Position numbers and translations under genes: made by a program
The notes under the pieces: generated by a model
The model's database searches: none
What the model was told of the DNA's origin: nothing
Seen by the model: the letters and a program-made list of their open reading frames with translations, nothing else
NCBI RefSeq assembly: GCF_001632365.1
Contig: NW_024468615.1
Location: forward strand, 1 to 41,350
Direction: 5' to 3'
Length of the DNA: 41,350 nucleotides
From: Laetiporus sulphureus 93-53
Lineage: Eukaryota; Basidiomycota; Agaricomycetes; Polyporales; Laetiporaceae
Shown here: piece after piece, positions 1-11,729 of the stretch
Layout: the number at the start of each line of letters is the position of its first letter
Numbering within the stretch: position 1 is the stretch's first letter

Positions 1-2578
1 AACTCTCGCTTGCCAGTTTTTAGTAGGTGCTGGTAACCTTTGGTCATTTTGTTGTCTTGTAGTGCCGATTTCACTCTTTCTAGAAGTTTTGCATCGTCAA
101 CTTCGGAGGAATGAGTGGCTGAGATTGCATAGATGGTAAAATATTCAGGTCGAAGCAAAGTTTGCCCTGAATTGTCATTGCTCACCCCCATCTCATGATC
201 TGGCCTCCTGGACAGAGGATCAGCACACATCATCGTCTTTCCAGGGCGGTGATGGAGAATGAAGTTAAATCATGTAAGATAAAGTGACCAGCGAGCTTGT
301 CGTCTGGTCAATGTTTGCGCTTGTCAGAAATAGGTAAGATTGAGGTGATCCGACCATATCTCAACCAGGTGCGAATGCCCTTCGAAGTACTGCCGATATT
401 CTTCCAATGCCCGAATAATGGCTAGCATTTCCTTGTCATAGATCTCATAATTTCGCTCATGTTCATTGAGTGACTTAGAGTAATATGCGACAGGACGCCA
501 GAGTTCGTCCTCTCTCAACTGTTCCAGGACTGCACCAGTTGTGAAGTCCGAGGCATCAGTTTCTAGTCAGAAGGGACGTATTGTGTTGGGGAGCACTAGA
601 ATCAGGGCAGAAGTGAAGGCAGTCTTGAGGGCCTCAAATGCCCTTTGTTGAGACTCTTTCCATTTCCATTGAGCATCTTTGCGTGTTAATAGAGTTAAGG
701 GTCAGGTCATCGAGCCGAAATCCTTGATGAATCGTCGATAGAAGGTTGCCAGACCAAGGAATGCTTGTATTTGCTTGACCTTGGTGGGCACTGGCCATTT
801 GAGAACACCATCTACTTTTTTGAAGTCCATTTGTGTCGACCCCTTTGAGATTATAAGACCTAGAAACTTAATGAAGGTTGTCGCGAAGTGACATTTTTCT
901 GGTTTCACAAACAGGTCGTTATCTCAAAGGTGTTGAAGGACTTCCTGGGTTAGTCGTGTATGTTCTGCTGGATTGTCCATGAATATGATGATATCATCGA
1001 TATAGACTGCCACTTTTCCAGTGCGTATGAGATCGCCTAATACGTCATTCATCATCGTCTGAAAGGTGCTAGGGGCATTACAGAATCTGAAGTACATGAC
1101 AGTTGGTTCAAACAAACCCCTGTGGGTGATGAACGCAGCTTTTTCCTCATCTCCCTTGCAAAGGCGTACATTGTTGTACCCCCATCTCAGGTCTAGCATC
1201 GTAAAGAGACTAGCCCATGAAAGTCCGTCAATAAGATCGTTGATTCACGGGAGAGGAAACTTGTTCTTTTTAGTGATGCTGTTTAAGGCCCTGTAGTCCT
1301 GGACGAGTCTAAGAGAACCATCTTTCTTTTTCACGAAAAATACTGGGGCCGCATAGGGGGATTAAGAGAGTTGAATGTAGCCTTTGGCTAGTTCACCATC
1401 AATCCATTCATCGAGCGAGTTCTTCTCTCGTAAAGACATAGGGTATACTTTTGCTAATCTCGGGGATGCCACATCTGGGACAAGATCAATTGCGTGACCA
1501 TAGAGCTTACACATCAGCATTCTTTCCGAGCTCTTCTTCGAGAACACATCTCCAAATTGATGAAATTCTGGAGGGACGAACTTGGACCAATATTCCTTGT
1601 CCTGTGTCTCCTCTGCCGGCTGTTCTACCAAATGCTCCTTTGCCTTCTTGCTTATACCAAGGATGTCGTGCACCATGTTATGAAGATCCTGATCCTGCAA
1701 GTCTATCCAGTTAATGAAGTTGTCTTCCTGATCTCACCCATCATCCTTGTGTACGTCAGGGAGAATTGCTTCATCTTCAAGTCAGGGTTGCGATAGAAGG
1801 TCAACTTCTTCCTCGCTTACTCGAACTTGTTGCTTCCTCGTGTATCTGCATCTTGAGAACGTGACCTCTCTATGTTCCCAGTCAACTCGGGGATTATGTT
1901 CCTGTAGGAACTTCATGCCAAGGATCATTGACATGCACTCGAGGTTTGTGATGAGCAAACTCTCAGTTGATCGGTGCCCCCTGATTAAGATACTTGTGAC
2001 TACACGATGAGTAATTGCACCACCCTTGTTGGAACTGGCGTCTGCGTTGAGGATTCTTATTTTGTGGTTTAGTGGTATCATCTTAAACCCATGTTTTTGA
2101 GCGAATCTCTGATCAATATAGCAGAAGAATGCTCCAGAATCCAATAAGGCTGTTGTCTGGATTTTTCGTGATGCGAATTTTATCGACAATTTTGATCGAA
2201 TGTTTAGAAAAGCCTGTGAATGCAATATATATGTAATCGCTAGGTACATTCATTCTCACGGTACTAATACAATTGTCCCGAAGTGTAGCACCAGACTTGT
2301 CTACACTTCGTACTGAAAATCCTCTAAGAATTCATCCATCTCGATGATTCTCGCATTGGTGTCCTTAGCCGTTGATGCCGTGGATGCGTTAGATGCCACA
2401 TCGTCCTTTTTCACCTTTTCTTTGCCCTTGCCTATTGAGGACATAGGGGTAGAGGTCTTCATCTCGCGTAATGCAGCAATTGCTTGTTCCAGTGCTGCAA
2501 TTTGAGATGATGTATCCAAGCTACCTTCTTCCTCAACTTGTCAGACCTTCTGCGCTCTTCCCTTCCCTTTGCCTTAAG
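1..2578 (-). pseudogene. pol: Ty3/gypsy pol: protease, reverse transcriptase, RNase H (partial, broken by stops)
   Basis: One reading frame runs the whole way without a frameshift. In order along the minus strand: a retropepsin-like aspartic protease with LLDSGA near 2135-2150; a linker at about 1362-1780; the reverse transcriptase, with the catalytic YIDD at about 993-1004 and FLGLATFYRRFIKDF near 720-765; RNase H, with ETDASDF and YSKSLNEHERNYEIYDKEM near 430-560; then the typical RPGKTMMCADPLSRRPDH connection near 190-250. The integrase would lie beyond base 1. In-frame stops are TGA at 270, 324, 567, 702, 924, 1245, 1734, 1782, 2250, 2256 and 2541, TAA at 1362 and 2574, and TAG at 2301. 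At 702 (DFGSMT*PLTLL), 1245 (FPLP*INDL) and 567 (RPF*LETDAS) the family usually has arginine. The protein cannot be made intact, so the copy is non-autonomous. Confidence 0.95.
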
Positions 2579-4029
2579 GGGCATTGGCTCACGTTTGAAA
2601 CTGTTTTCCTTTATACTCAGGTGTGGGAGAGGGCACTTTTTTCCTCGCTCATAGGCATGCTTTTCGCAGAACAAACATAGTTTGTTTGCCAGCCACCTAT
2701 CCTGTTCAAGGGAGAGTTCATGTGCACTTGTGTCCATGGCATTAGGTCCTTGGGGGCAGTCGTCTTAGTCACCATGGTCTGTCTAGTAGACTTGTTTCTC
2801 GAGACTTGCTGGAGATGTTTAATTTCTATTTCCAGGCAGAATTTGAGATAATTCATCCAAGTAGTTGGAATCTTCGAAGGATCTAGAGTCTCTGTTACTG
2901 ACATAACTGTCTGGATGTGGGTCGACCGTTGTTCCCTAATTTTGACGATCAGATCTTTATCAGAGTATCCTGATTTGGGGGCATAAGCCCTGAAATTCTC
3001 TGCGAAGGCGATCATCATCTTGTGGTGAATTGTGCAGTGCACATCTAACATTGACTGTGCCGTGCACTTGGGATCAAGCGTCTTGTGTGCCATTTCCAGT
3101 TTCCTGGTGTATTCTGCCCATGTGCCAACATCTTGTTCAGAGGTGAGCTTGATTGCATACTCTTTCATGTACAGAGCTGCTCCTCCTTCCAGATGGGCAT
3201 TGGCCTGCTGAATTTTGTCCTTGTCGTCCGTGAAATGGTTGTAATCGAGCCAAATGAGAAGGTTTGTGAACCAGGTCTCGAAGTTTTCCGACGACTTTCT
3301 CCCTGAGTATTTGGAAGGATACAGGTTGTGGTCTTTTCTTGTGCCTCCCTCAGGGCGACCATGTTACTATAAAGGGCATCCATCTGGCCCTTTACTTCGT
3401 CCTTGTAATCCTCGAAGTCCTTGCGGATTGCTTGGGCTTCGGCCATCAGAGTATTGTTTGCCTTGATGAGCCTTTCCATATCAGCAGAGAGGGTGCTGAT
3501 CTGAGCTCTTTCAACTTTTAACTGGTCTCGTGTTTCTACTGCCATGATCTCAACATGAATACGAGCCAGTATCTCTTCTTTCAACGAGGTCACCGTGCAC
3601 TCATGACGTTCATTCATTTTTTGATGTAGTGCCTCATAAGAGCTCACAACATCCCTCATGATGAATGCTTGCACCACATTCATTACCCATTCTTTGACGT
3701 CATTTGGAATGGTGGCAGGTGCGGCGGCATTAGCGGCTTCTTCAATCATGTCATAAGAGATTCCCTGCCATTCCCAGGTCCAGGTGTGGAAAATTCTGGC
3801 AGGGTGGTGGGCGACGGATTTCTGACTACTCCTGAGGCCTTGGGTGTGCTGCTGATATGTGGTTCTTCTGCAGGGACAGCTGGTCCTGCTTTGATGTGAA
3901 AGTGGCCTGACTTCTCCAAGGGTCAGCAGGCTCACTCATGATGTGTCCTCCTGAGAATGCAACATCACCGAGGTTGTATTGAGACATTGGAATTGATGTC
4001 GATGATAGTGGGAATGATGTGACAGACAA
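2579..4029 (-). pseudogene. gag: Ty3/gypsy gag (capsid and zinc-knuckle region, frameshifted)
   Basis: This is the gag precursor lying directly upstream of pol. The reading moves through successive frames: an N-terminal piece with MSEPADPWRSQ (about 4029-3893), a proline-rich linker (about 3890-3776), a coiled-coil stretch with repeated Glu/Lys/Leu heptads (about 3770-3338), a capsid-like region containing FETWFTNLL and GGAALYMKEYAIKL (about 3333-2757), and a nucleocapsid end with a C-x2-C-x2-H-x7-C knuckle-like motif (CLFCEKHAYERGKKCP, about 2630-2680). The family norm is CCHC with C-x2-C-x4-H-x4-C, so the histidine spacing is unusual or mutated. Each change of frame fits one missing base, at AAA (3890-3892), GGG (3773-3775), AAAA (3334-3337), CCCCC (2752-2756) and near 2577. 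All go the same way, so they could be assembly errors. The gag assignment rests on position and layout rather than on a strong family signature. Confidence 0.8.
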
Positions 4030-4075
4030 TGTGTTATTCGATCGACTCTTGGTCTCAGCCTGGCGATAGTGTTTT

Positions 4076-5240
4076 TTAGAAGGGGATCTCTGGGTCTTCC
4101 TCGATAAATCCTTTCTCTGCTAGCTCCTCTTGTAAAGCTTCTGCTTGGTAATGCCAATATTCTTGTTCTTCCTCGAAATCAGGAATGAGACAGAATAGTG
4201 CCGAGTAGGTTGTGTAAGCATGTACTTCTACTGTGTAGTGGTAGAGTACTTGTTGCCAGTTGGTGATGAGAGGTTGGTAGATGAAATCCGTGGTGCAGAT
4301 AACTGTGAGTTGTCCCTGTGCTGGACGATAAAAATCCACAATATAGTTTTCGTATATGAAGCTGAATGTGTATCTCAGCATGAAACCCTTGATTGCGGTT
4401 ATATAAAAATATTACTGGTCCTAGTAAGGCTAGTAGCACGACTCCTTCTCGAACCTTACAATATCTCATCCTACGCGCTCCTGCTCCTTATTGATCTTTC
4501 CTAGTCCCATGCAAAGCTTGATTGCGATGCATCTATCGATGAACATGAAGTCGTCGCCTCACCCAATCCTCTCGTTTAATGCTCCTAAGTGTTGCAGAAT
4601 GCGATCGTGACACTGGATCTGTGCTTCCGTGAACTTGGCAGCGATATGAGGCTGCTGTAAGACTTTGTACCGCTGGATGGTAGTATATACGGTCAGCGCA
4701 ATGTTCTCTGGAAGCGTGCCTTTGGGGTTCTCGTGTATTCTGAGAAGGTGATAACTCTTTGAGAGTGCAAAGGTGAGGATGGTAGTGGCGTCGTCGTTAG
4801 ACCACCAATGGGGTTTGTAGATGGGGACAGATGGGTCAGATGCATCTTCTGGAACTGCTTTGGCCCACGAGCTGACCTTAGTGTGCAGCTTCTATAGTTC
4901 TGAGCAATAGGCCTCGTTTGGTTTAGCCTGGAGTAGGTTACTTGTCGTCAGACGACGAGTGCAGTTGAGATGGGGATGGTAAAGGTGATATCGTCTGTTG
5001 GGCGGTACGATACTGTTGTGCACTTGAGGTGCTTTACCGGTCAGTGCAGCGCTGTTCCTTTGGAAGGAAGGAAGCAGCTTAGGTGGTAGAGGTGAAGTGG
5101 AATGGTATGAAGGAAGTGGTGTGGAAAAAGCTCTGCCCTGGGCAAAAGTATCTCCGGGCGAAAACGTGCGACTACCAGTGTTAGACACTTGGTAGGGGCG
5201 TAAAAGGTCAGTCTTATTCTAATGTCATGGCACGCCGATG
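4076..5240 (-). pseudogene. Additional leader ORF upstream of gag in the gypsy element
   Basis: A single minus-strand frame can be followed from about 5240 to the stop at 4076. It is interrupted by TAG at 4892-4894 and by a few TGA, TAG and TAA codons around 4370-4570, all explainable as C-to-T changes (CAG, CGA, CAA). The N-terminal part is Ser/Pro/Thr-rich. The middle holds well-formed protein such as KPHWWSNDDATTILTFALSK and LPENIALTVYTTIQRYKVLQ. The C-terminal part is aromatic-rich, with FIYENYIVDFYRPAQGQLTV, and ends in an acidic EEDPEIPF. It precedes the gag piece in a different frame and lies between the primer-binding site and gag, where Ty3-type elements usually have only a short leader. 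I do not recognise a domain. It could be the true N-terminus of a long gag or a separate accessory ORF. Confidence 0.6.
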
Positions 5241-5381
5241 ACAAAGATAGACAACCCAGACTAAGAGTCCCCTTGAGGGTCTCTGGGTAAAAGCCTACAG
5301 TGACGAGCTGTGGTGATACGATGTGCTCACTGACGAGGCCTAGTTGCTAGTCACAGAGTTAGACTTACTGGTGAGGCGAGA

Positions 5382-5391
5382 GGCGCTATCA
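5382..5391 (-). other. Probable primer-binding site of the gypsy element
   Basis: On the minus strand the bases read TGATAGCGCC. They differ by one G-to-A change from TGGTAGCGCC, the well-known initiator methionine tRNA primer site of yeast Ty1. The site lies a few bases inside the inferred LTR end, as expected for minus-strand priming. The mismatch is consistent with the C-to-T decay seen elsewhere in this copy. Confidence 0.55.
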
Positions 5392-5394
5392 CAA

Positions 5395-5881
5395 TGGTGA
5401 GGATGAAAACAGATGTATAGCACACTGAGAGTGTCTGGTAAGACCCCTCTGTGATGGTAGTGGTGGACGAAGGATAATAAGACTGGAGTCTCTCCTCGCC
5501 AGACCTGGTCCTTATATATATGATTGTTGTGCTACTGTACAGTACTACCTGAGCAAGTCACATGCTATCTTACTGGTCAGTGCTACAATCGTACGATGTG
5601 TTCCAATTATCCTAATTGGCTGCCTAATAATAACCCATGGAGACGGAGCTCTCTTTGAGCATAGAATATTGCATCATGGCTATGGCATCATATGATGCAA
5701 TGCTGAGGGGCTCAGTGTTATGTGACAATGCTGAGAGAGATCTGAGGTCATGTGACTAGATGCCTCATTATCTTATCTCTCATTAGGTCATGTGACTCTT
5801 TGTGCGACGTGAAATGATGAAAATAATATGCTTCTAATAGCATTTGTTCCTATAATGACTTGTCAGGTAAAAATTGTGACA
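5395..5881 (-). repeat. 5' long terminal repeat of the gypsy element
   Basis: On the minus strand the repeat begins TGTCACAATTTTTACC at 5881 and would end in CA near 5395, giving about 487 bp. A TATA-like run lies at 5511-5522, leaving a U3 of about 340-370 bp and a short R-U5. The outer edge has independent support: homology to the right inverted-repeat arm (around 36930, reverse strand) begins immediately outside it at ATTAGGATA, so the LTR interrupts an older repeat. ATTAG (5882-5886) would be the candidate 5-bp target duplication, but its partner lies outside the window. The 3' LTR is not in the window, so length and inner end are approximate. Confidence 0.65.
5511..5522 (-). promoter_or_regulatory. 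TATA box of the LTR promoter
   Basis: The minus strand reads TATATATAAGG here, inside the inferred LTR and about 120 bases before its inner end. That is the expected place for the U3/R core promoter of an LTR element. Confidence 0.5.
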
Positions 5882-6740
5882 ATTAGGATATATTTCACTC
5901 CACTATGCATTTCAAGGTTTCAAGTTATAAGTCATATCTAATCATGGAAAGGGTTTCCACTTCAGCCACAGCAGCTTTGAATGTTATTTTAAGAATGCAT
6001 TGTTAAAGCTGTGCACAAACTATTTGTACACTCTGTTAATCCTCATTTTCTGAGCAACAAGAATATATGTAGCAAGCTCTGAAAATTATTAGCCACATCA
6101 AGAGCTGTGGCTCAGCCACCAAAGCCAAATAAGGCAATCAATCTACTCTAGTGTGAAAAACTTCAATTGCACCAATAGCTTTTGTTTCTGTATGCTCACA
6201 GTAAAGAAGTTGAAGTGTAAAGCAATAAAATGTAAAGATCTGTTCTTATTTCTCAAGCAAAGACTATAATAAGTTGAGAAAATCTTAAATCATTCATTCT
6301 ACATCACAAAATGGTGAATGTCATGGTTCAAACCACTTTGAAGCCATTGAATGCCATGGTTCAGATTGCTTTCAAGCCATCAGCTCTTAAGATACATGAA
6401 CTCTAGCAAATTCAGTGCTGTGATTGGCTCTGAATATTTGCATCTGTTTGAATCAGCTATATTGTGCAGGTTTAAACTCTGGCTTGTATGTTCATTAGAA
6501 AAGATAACAAACATCAGTAGCAACCAAAGATTATTTGGTAAGAAACTTTTGAAGGAAGAACCCTCTCCTAACCTCAGGACAGAGGCAGAAAATGAAATCA
6601 CTTTATAATGATCTCTTGTTCCATGCTTTGCTTAAGTATCTCACCGAGATCAAAAATGCTGCATAGACACCCTAAGTGCTTCGATCTGTACAAACTCTTT
6701 CTTTGTACCTCAGAAATCATAATTTGGACTTTGAAAGATC
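5882..6740 (+). repeat. Inverted-repeat arm, left copy (pairs with 36035-36930)
   Basis: The sequence from ATTAGGATA to CTTTGTACCTCAGAAATCAT is matched in reverse complement by 36035-36930, by eye at about 85-90 percent with small indels. Shared landmarks are the paired GGTTCAAACCACTTTGAAG phrase, AATATTTGCATCT, and AACCTCAGGACAG. Short ORFs occur in both arms but do not agree as proteins, so I treat the repeat as non-coding. The outer continuation is interrupted by the gypsy LTR. Confidence 0.85.
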
Positions 6741-8280
6741 AATTACAGCATAGTAAGAATGGATCTAACTAAACACTCATATATCTTTGATATATTATTG
6801 AAAGATTGTTTGCTAGTAGCAAATACATAATATGAGGTAGAAAGGCCCAACATACTACATGTACATTCTAAACATTCAACTTGTTAATGGTATCAATGTT
6901 AGCTAAGGTGTTTAGCTCAGCCATGACAGTGCTGAATGTGATTGCAAAACTGTCTTTTTAAGGCTCTGCATAATTATTTATATGTTCTGACATATGAATA
7001 TTATGCTTTTTATATTATCCATCTCTCTATCAATGTTTTCTATGGCTATATAGCCTCAGAAATACACAAGCCACACAGGGCTGTGGTTAGCCACCAAAGG
7101 CAATCAATCATTTTACCTTGATGGCTAAAAACTTCAATTGCAGCAAATATTGGTTAAATAAGGAATGAAAACTGTCATAACTCTGAAAAATGCTAAATTA
7201 TACATTACTCAGATGATAGTATATTGTTAGATCAGATTACGTACACTAAAAATGATAAATGCAAATGTTTGAATTGTTTTGAAAGCATTCAATCAATTTA
7301 ATAAATATTATCAGCAAATATAGCACTCTAATTAGCATAAATATTTGCACTCATTTTGATCAGCTACATTATCAGATTCAAACTCAGATTCAAATCAAGC
7401 ACACATTTTACAGAAAGCACAGTTTTAGTATAGAATGTTACAATGCCTGCCAAAAATATTTTACAGTCAAAGTGTGAATAGATCACAATACCTGCAAAAG
7501 CATTGTACAAAGATTATAACTCCAATGTACAAGTATTACAATGTTAGCAGAAACATTCTACAAGAATTACCACTCAAGTGTGCAAGTATTACAATGTCAG
7601 CAGAAACATTCTTCTACAATGATTACAATAGCTTTGCACATTGTTTTATTATGCAGTATTACAACATGTGGGAAAGATATACACAATTGTTTTTAGCAGC
7701 TCTGTGCAGAATTGTATTACAATTGTGGAAACCACAGCTGCTATGTCACATATGTGGACAAAGCCAAGCTGACATATGATAGTCTTGCAGACATTGAGCC
7801 TAATCTCTCCAAGATTAGCATAAACATTTTTGAGATGAAGATGCTGAGACTTTCAAGAGGTCTTATATACAATGCTGCACAAGCATCAGTAGGAGATTTT
7901 GCTGATGACACAAATTTATAGTCATCGCATTAAAGGAGACAGTTTCAGTAATGCAATTAGCATCCTTTTAAGCATCTCGAATGTGTGCTGATGATATTGT
8001 TTCATGGTGTACAATCCATACACATAAGACAGCTCTGTGAAAGGTATTGTATCATACATTCACAAGTGATCACTGATGGTGCAGCTATGTATGGGCATAT
8101 ATATATACAGCATGCAATTTTTAAGGTGGTTGCGTCCTGTTTATGTAGATGGTGAGCTCAGGATAAAGCACTTAAAAAAAACAAAATGAACACAAAGTTG
8201 TTTAGATTGATCATGAATATTTCTACCTCAAATGCTTCATTTAGGTCTGTGACTAACATAAAACCACAATCTTTTTCCCA
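6741..8280. repeat. AT-rich, CpG-poor repeat DNA; second inverted-repeat segment and a short tandem
   Basis: Bases about 6890-7400 match 37790-38370 in reverse complement, with shared phrases CAATCAATCATTTTACCTTG and GAATTGTTTTGAA. Around 7520-7620 there is a direct repeat of about 50 bp, two units sharing AAGTATTACAATGT followed by AGCAGAAACATTCT. A 60-odd-residue plus-strand ORF at 7712-7921 has protein-like composition but no recognised motif. I see no other supportable gene. Confidence 0.65.
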
Positions 8281-8440
8281 ATAGATGAACAATTCAGAGC
8301 ATAGTTGGCAAATGAGTCAGCATTATTCTTCCCGAGAAAGGTTGACCATGCTGAGTTTGAATATGAAATAACACCACAATTTGATGCTACTAAAATCAAG
8401 TACCTATATGCAATAACTGTCTGCATTGTGATATGGGTAA
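8281..8440 (+). pseudogene. Possible eroded plus-strand exon, unrecognised
   Basis: An open stretch with protein-like content (for example FFPRKVDHAEFEYEITPQF) follows a pyrimidine-rich acceptor TTTTTCCCAATAG and ends at a GTAAGT donor near 8437. One in-frame TAG interrupts it. The splice-like borders suggest a real ancestral exon. I do not recognise the product, and the surrounding AT-rich DNA gives no partner exon I can join with confidence. Confidence 0.3.
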
Positions 8441-8819
8441 GTCAATAAATACCTCAGCCTGGTGGAACAGGGCCTAAGATCTACAAAACCAGTTGTCAAG
8501 ATGCACATATTCAGTATTGTTCATATATCTGAATGTCGTTGCATTTCATCTATGATTGAGACTGTCTCCAAGCATTCTGAGAGAAAATGTGAATACACAT
8601 TCAGAAAGAGAGAATGTCAAATGCTCACTCCAGGCATTTTAGCACTGAGTATGTGCTCATATTGCATGCAAGCAAGAATTTCATCTCATTTAGGTCATTG
8701 ATCATGTTGATATAATGCTGGAATGTTGCCTTGCAATGAGGATGACTGATATCTTGAACACACATATGAAGGTTTACATATCATCAGTCATAACATGAAC
8801 AATGTGATGACACTGACTT

Positions 8820-10245
8820 ACTGTGCATAATCTACTGACATGTCTGATGAAGCTGCAAAATTATATCACACATTCATTGTGATGACCCCAAAATCAGGCT
8901 GAGGAGGATTCATTCTGCAAACAACAGCCTCTTTATTTACTCAAAGTGCTGCATGGATCTTTTCTGGCAGCATCAGCAAATTCTTGTCGAGAAAGATGAC
9001 ATTTTCAGACTGAGCTGTCACTTTTAGCTTGCTCACCAAAACTCTGACAAACTTTCTGTCTTGCAAAGTAATACACAATGATGACAAATCAGTTAGGTCC
9101 TTGTGCAGAGTCAAGAGCAACGTTTGATGATCATCTGGTCAACTGACCTTTAGAGCATCCTCAACTCTGCATATGCCAGTTACAAAATCAAGATGAGGTA
9201 CTGATCCCATGTTCTGTGCACACTGAGAGGTGGGTGCATGTTCATACATGCTATCAAAATCCTCACACTCAGTGAGGGGTGATAGTATGTTGATCATGCC
9301 AGTAGGAGGAGATTAAAAAATATCATCCATGACATGTTCTTCAGTATGCACATGAGTTGTTGTGTAATTGTACTAAGCAAAGATTTCAATCGAGGTGTGT
9401 CTAACCTGAGTATCACATCAACATCTATGAAGCTAAAATTGAGTTGTGAAAGGGCTTGATTTACATGTGAGCATTGACTCTATAATGAATAATTTAATTG
9501 ACTTTACTGACTGCAGCATCATGACATGAGAATTATTGAATGTGTTAATGCAAAGAGGCTCATCAAGATTTTCAGTTTGTGTACTATTGTTGCATTTATT
9601 GATGATGACATTGTCATCGAGGTCCATCACCTTCAATTGAAGACTTTTGTCATCGACATCAGATATGTTATCATCTGAACCAGGACTGCTTAAAGATTTG
9701 TTACCATCAGGTTCATCCAATGACACTGTCTGAGATTACTGAAAATCATTCTCAAAGTCAGAGATCAATTGTTTGACAAAGTTATAATTCAATTCATCTG
9801 GCCCAACAGTCAAGTCAATGATAGAGGATCATCTGGAGAATTGCTTTCATCAGACAGATATAAAACAAATAGTTTGTCTGGACCAAGAGCATAATGTTAA
9901 CAAAATGTTTGACCCATTTTAACATCATTCAAGGGACATATAAAATCATAATCATGGAGACTATCAAGAATCAGCTCAGAGCAGCAAAAATGTGTCTGGA
10001 ATGCATGGTTGGCTGACTTGAGTAGTGAGCAGAGACATATGGCAATATGAATGTTCATACCAGTGCTGTTCCTCCTCCAGAGACTGACATTTCTCCTCCC
10101 AATCTTCATTGATGCTAGGACACAGCAATTTGAGCTCTTCGTCACTATTATATGCATCTGAACTGCATGATTGATAGTCATCACCTAACTCACTTTGAGG
10201 CTCAGTTATTAAATTTACTGAATTTTGACAGAGATCTTCAGTACA
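8820..10245 (-). pseudogene. Eroded acidic coding region, unrecognised (C-terminal part)
   Basis: From about 9815 to 8825 one minus-strand frame stays open apart from TAA, TAG and TGA codons that single C-to-T changes would restore. It reads as real protein, for example FVKQLISDFENDFQ, SPGSDDNISDVDDKSLQLK, VPHLDFVTGICRVEDALKVS and VIFLDKNLLMLPEKIHAAL. It ends beside a GTAAGT donor at about 8817. A second open piece upstream (about 10205-10000) contains EELKLLCPSINEDWEEKCQS in another frame. The composition is Asp/Glu/Ser-rich in the middle and hydrophobic at the end. Surrounding DNA is CpG-poor, so this is an old coding sequence. I do not recognise the family. It may join with the piece at 11730-12300. 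Confidence 0.55.
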
Positions 10246-11729
10246 TTGTTAGATTTCTCTGCCTTTCTTGATAAGCTGTCAGACATGATGTTGTACACCC
10301 ATATAGACAGTTACATATCTATGATAAAGGTTTCTTTGACATTCATGATTTAGAACCTTTTTCTGTCATGCTTGACCTCCTGTTCTATGATGAGAGTCAT
10401 AAACAAGCAGCTTTAATACGCTGTACTTTTGGAGTCGAAATGTTCAAATGAAAACTATTCTATTCATTGTCACACATTACAGCACAAGAGATAGCTACAT
10501 AAAAGTGATGTGGTCAGACAGAACTGCAAGAAGTTTCATCCAGTGTTGAGTTCATCAGTAACATGACAAAGCAGGGCTGAAGAAAATAGAGGAGAGAGTT
10601 CAATCATAAGATGGCTGATTGAACAGCCAACATTGCAGAAGCTGGGACAAAGACCGTGTAGAAATTTCACAAGTTAGCTAGTTAAACAGCTAGCATTGTG
10701 AATAGACCAGAAAGCAGCATGAGGCAGAGAATGCAGGTGGCAAACACATCAATGTGCAAGTGAACAAGGTTACATATCAAACAATCAAATATGATCACAT
10801 CAATATTGCTAGATTAGGAATGCAGTGACTGTGATCTCACTGATTATATCAACCTAATGCATTTGAGTTCACTCACATTTATCATACATAATGTTTTACA
10901 ATGCATAAATGGCTTCATTGATTATGGACACTAACAAGAAATGTGATCCTCATATTTTAGATTTATAGAGAATTCAACAGTTCACCATCATTGTTAAATT
11001 ATGCAATGTAGCTGATGTGATCACTCCACATTTCATTCTAAACACAGCATCACTGAGGTTCAAACCTTTGCATTAGCTAGAGTTGTTCACACTTTAGTTG
11101 ATGCTCACATTGTCAATTGCATATTGCCTTCATTCAGGCTACCAATGACATGTGACAGCATGTATGATGCAAACATTGTTAATATAACACATCTGTGATA
11201 TTGATGAGAAGCACTCTCTTGCGTCTGTACTTGTTGCTCAGAGATTCAACATAAGAGAAAATCAATTACATGAACTCTCAGCCTGAACATTATCAAAGAT
11301 TGGTAAACATTGTTATATCACTGAAGCATGTTAGATAAGGATCAGTTTCAGCATTTTAAATACCTGCGATAGTGAACTATCTATAAGAAGACCAAGCTCA
11401 TCCACTCACCTACATATCTGTTATTGAATAGTCACATCACTTGTGGCTGTTACACTCACCCAACAACAGAGCATCACATTTTTATGGATTAGATGTTGGA
11501 TTGTACAGAAGTTTGCATGCAATGTGCATGAGAGGAAGCCTGAGAGATCAGATGTCCAACACAGTGCACAATCACCATCATTGCCAATCAACTCATGTAT
11601 CCACATTTTTTTGCATCATGCTCACCTTGATATATCATTCAATGATGCAAGGAAAGAGAGGCAAGAAAATGATGAAGGCTATGTGACCAATTATTGAGTC
11701 ATCAAATACATTACCATGAAATTATCATT
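10246..11729. other. AT-rich CpG-poor interval, no supportable gene
   Basis: I find no clear protein family, RNA gene or repeat here. A plus-strand open stretch at 11443-11697 reaches 84 codons, overlaps other ORFs, and lacks a recognisable motif. The interval may contain introns or lost exons of the eroded minus-strand gene on either side. Confidence 0.5.

Noticed and set aside
2500..2760. Programmed -1 frameshift between gag and pol
   Set aside because: There are several -1 shifts along gag, all in homopolymer runs, and the same kind occurs in unrelated genes. A single programmed site does not explain them.
6351..6608. ORFs within the inverted-repeat arms (also 36170-36397)
   Set aside because: The two arms do not preserve the same protein, so these are chance frames in repeat DNA.
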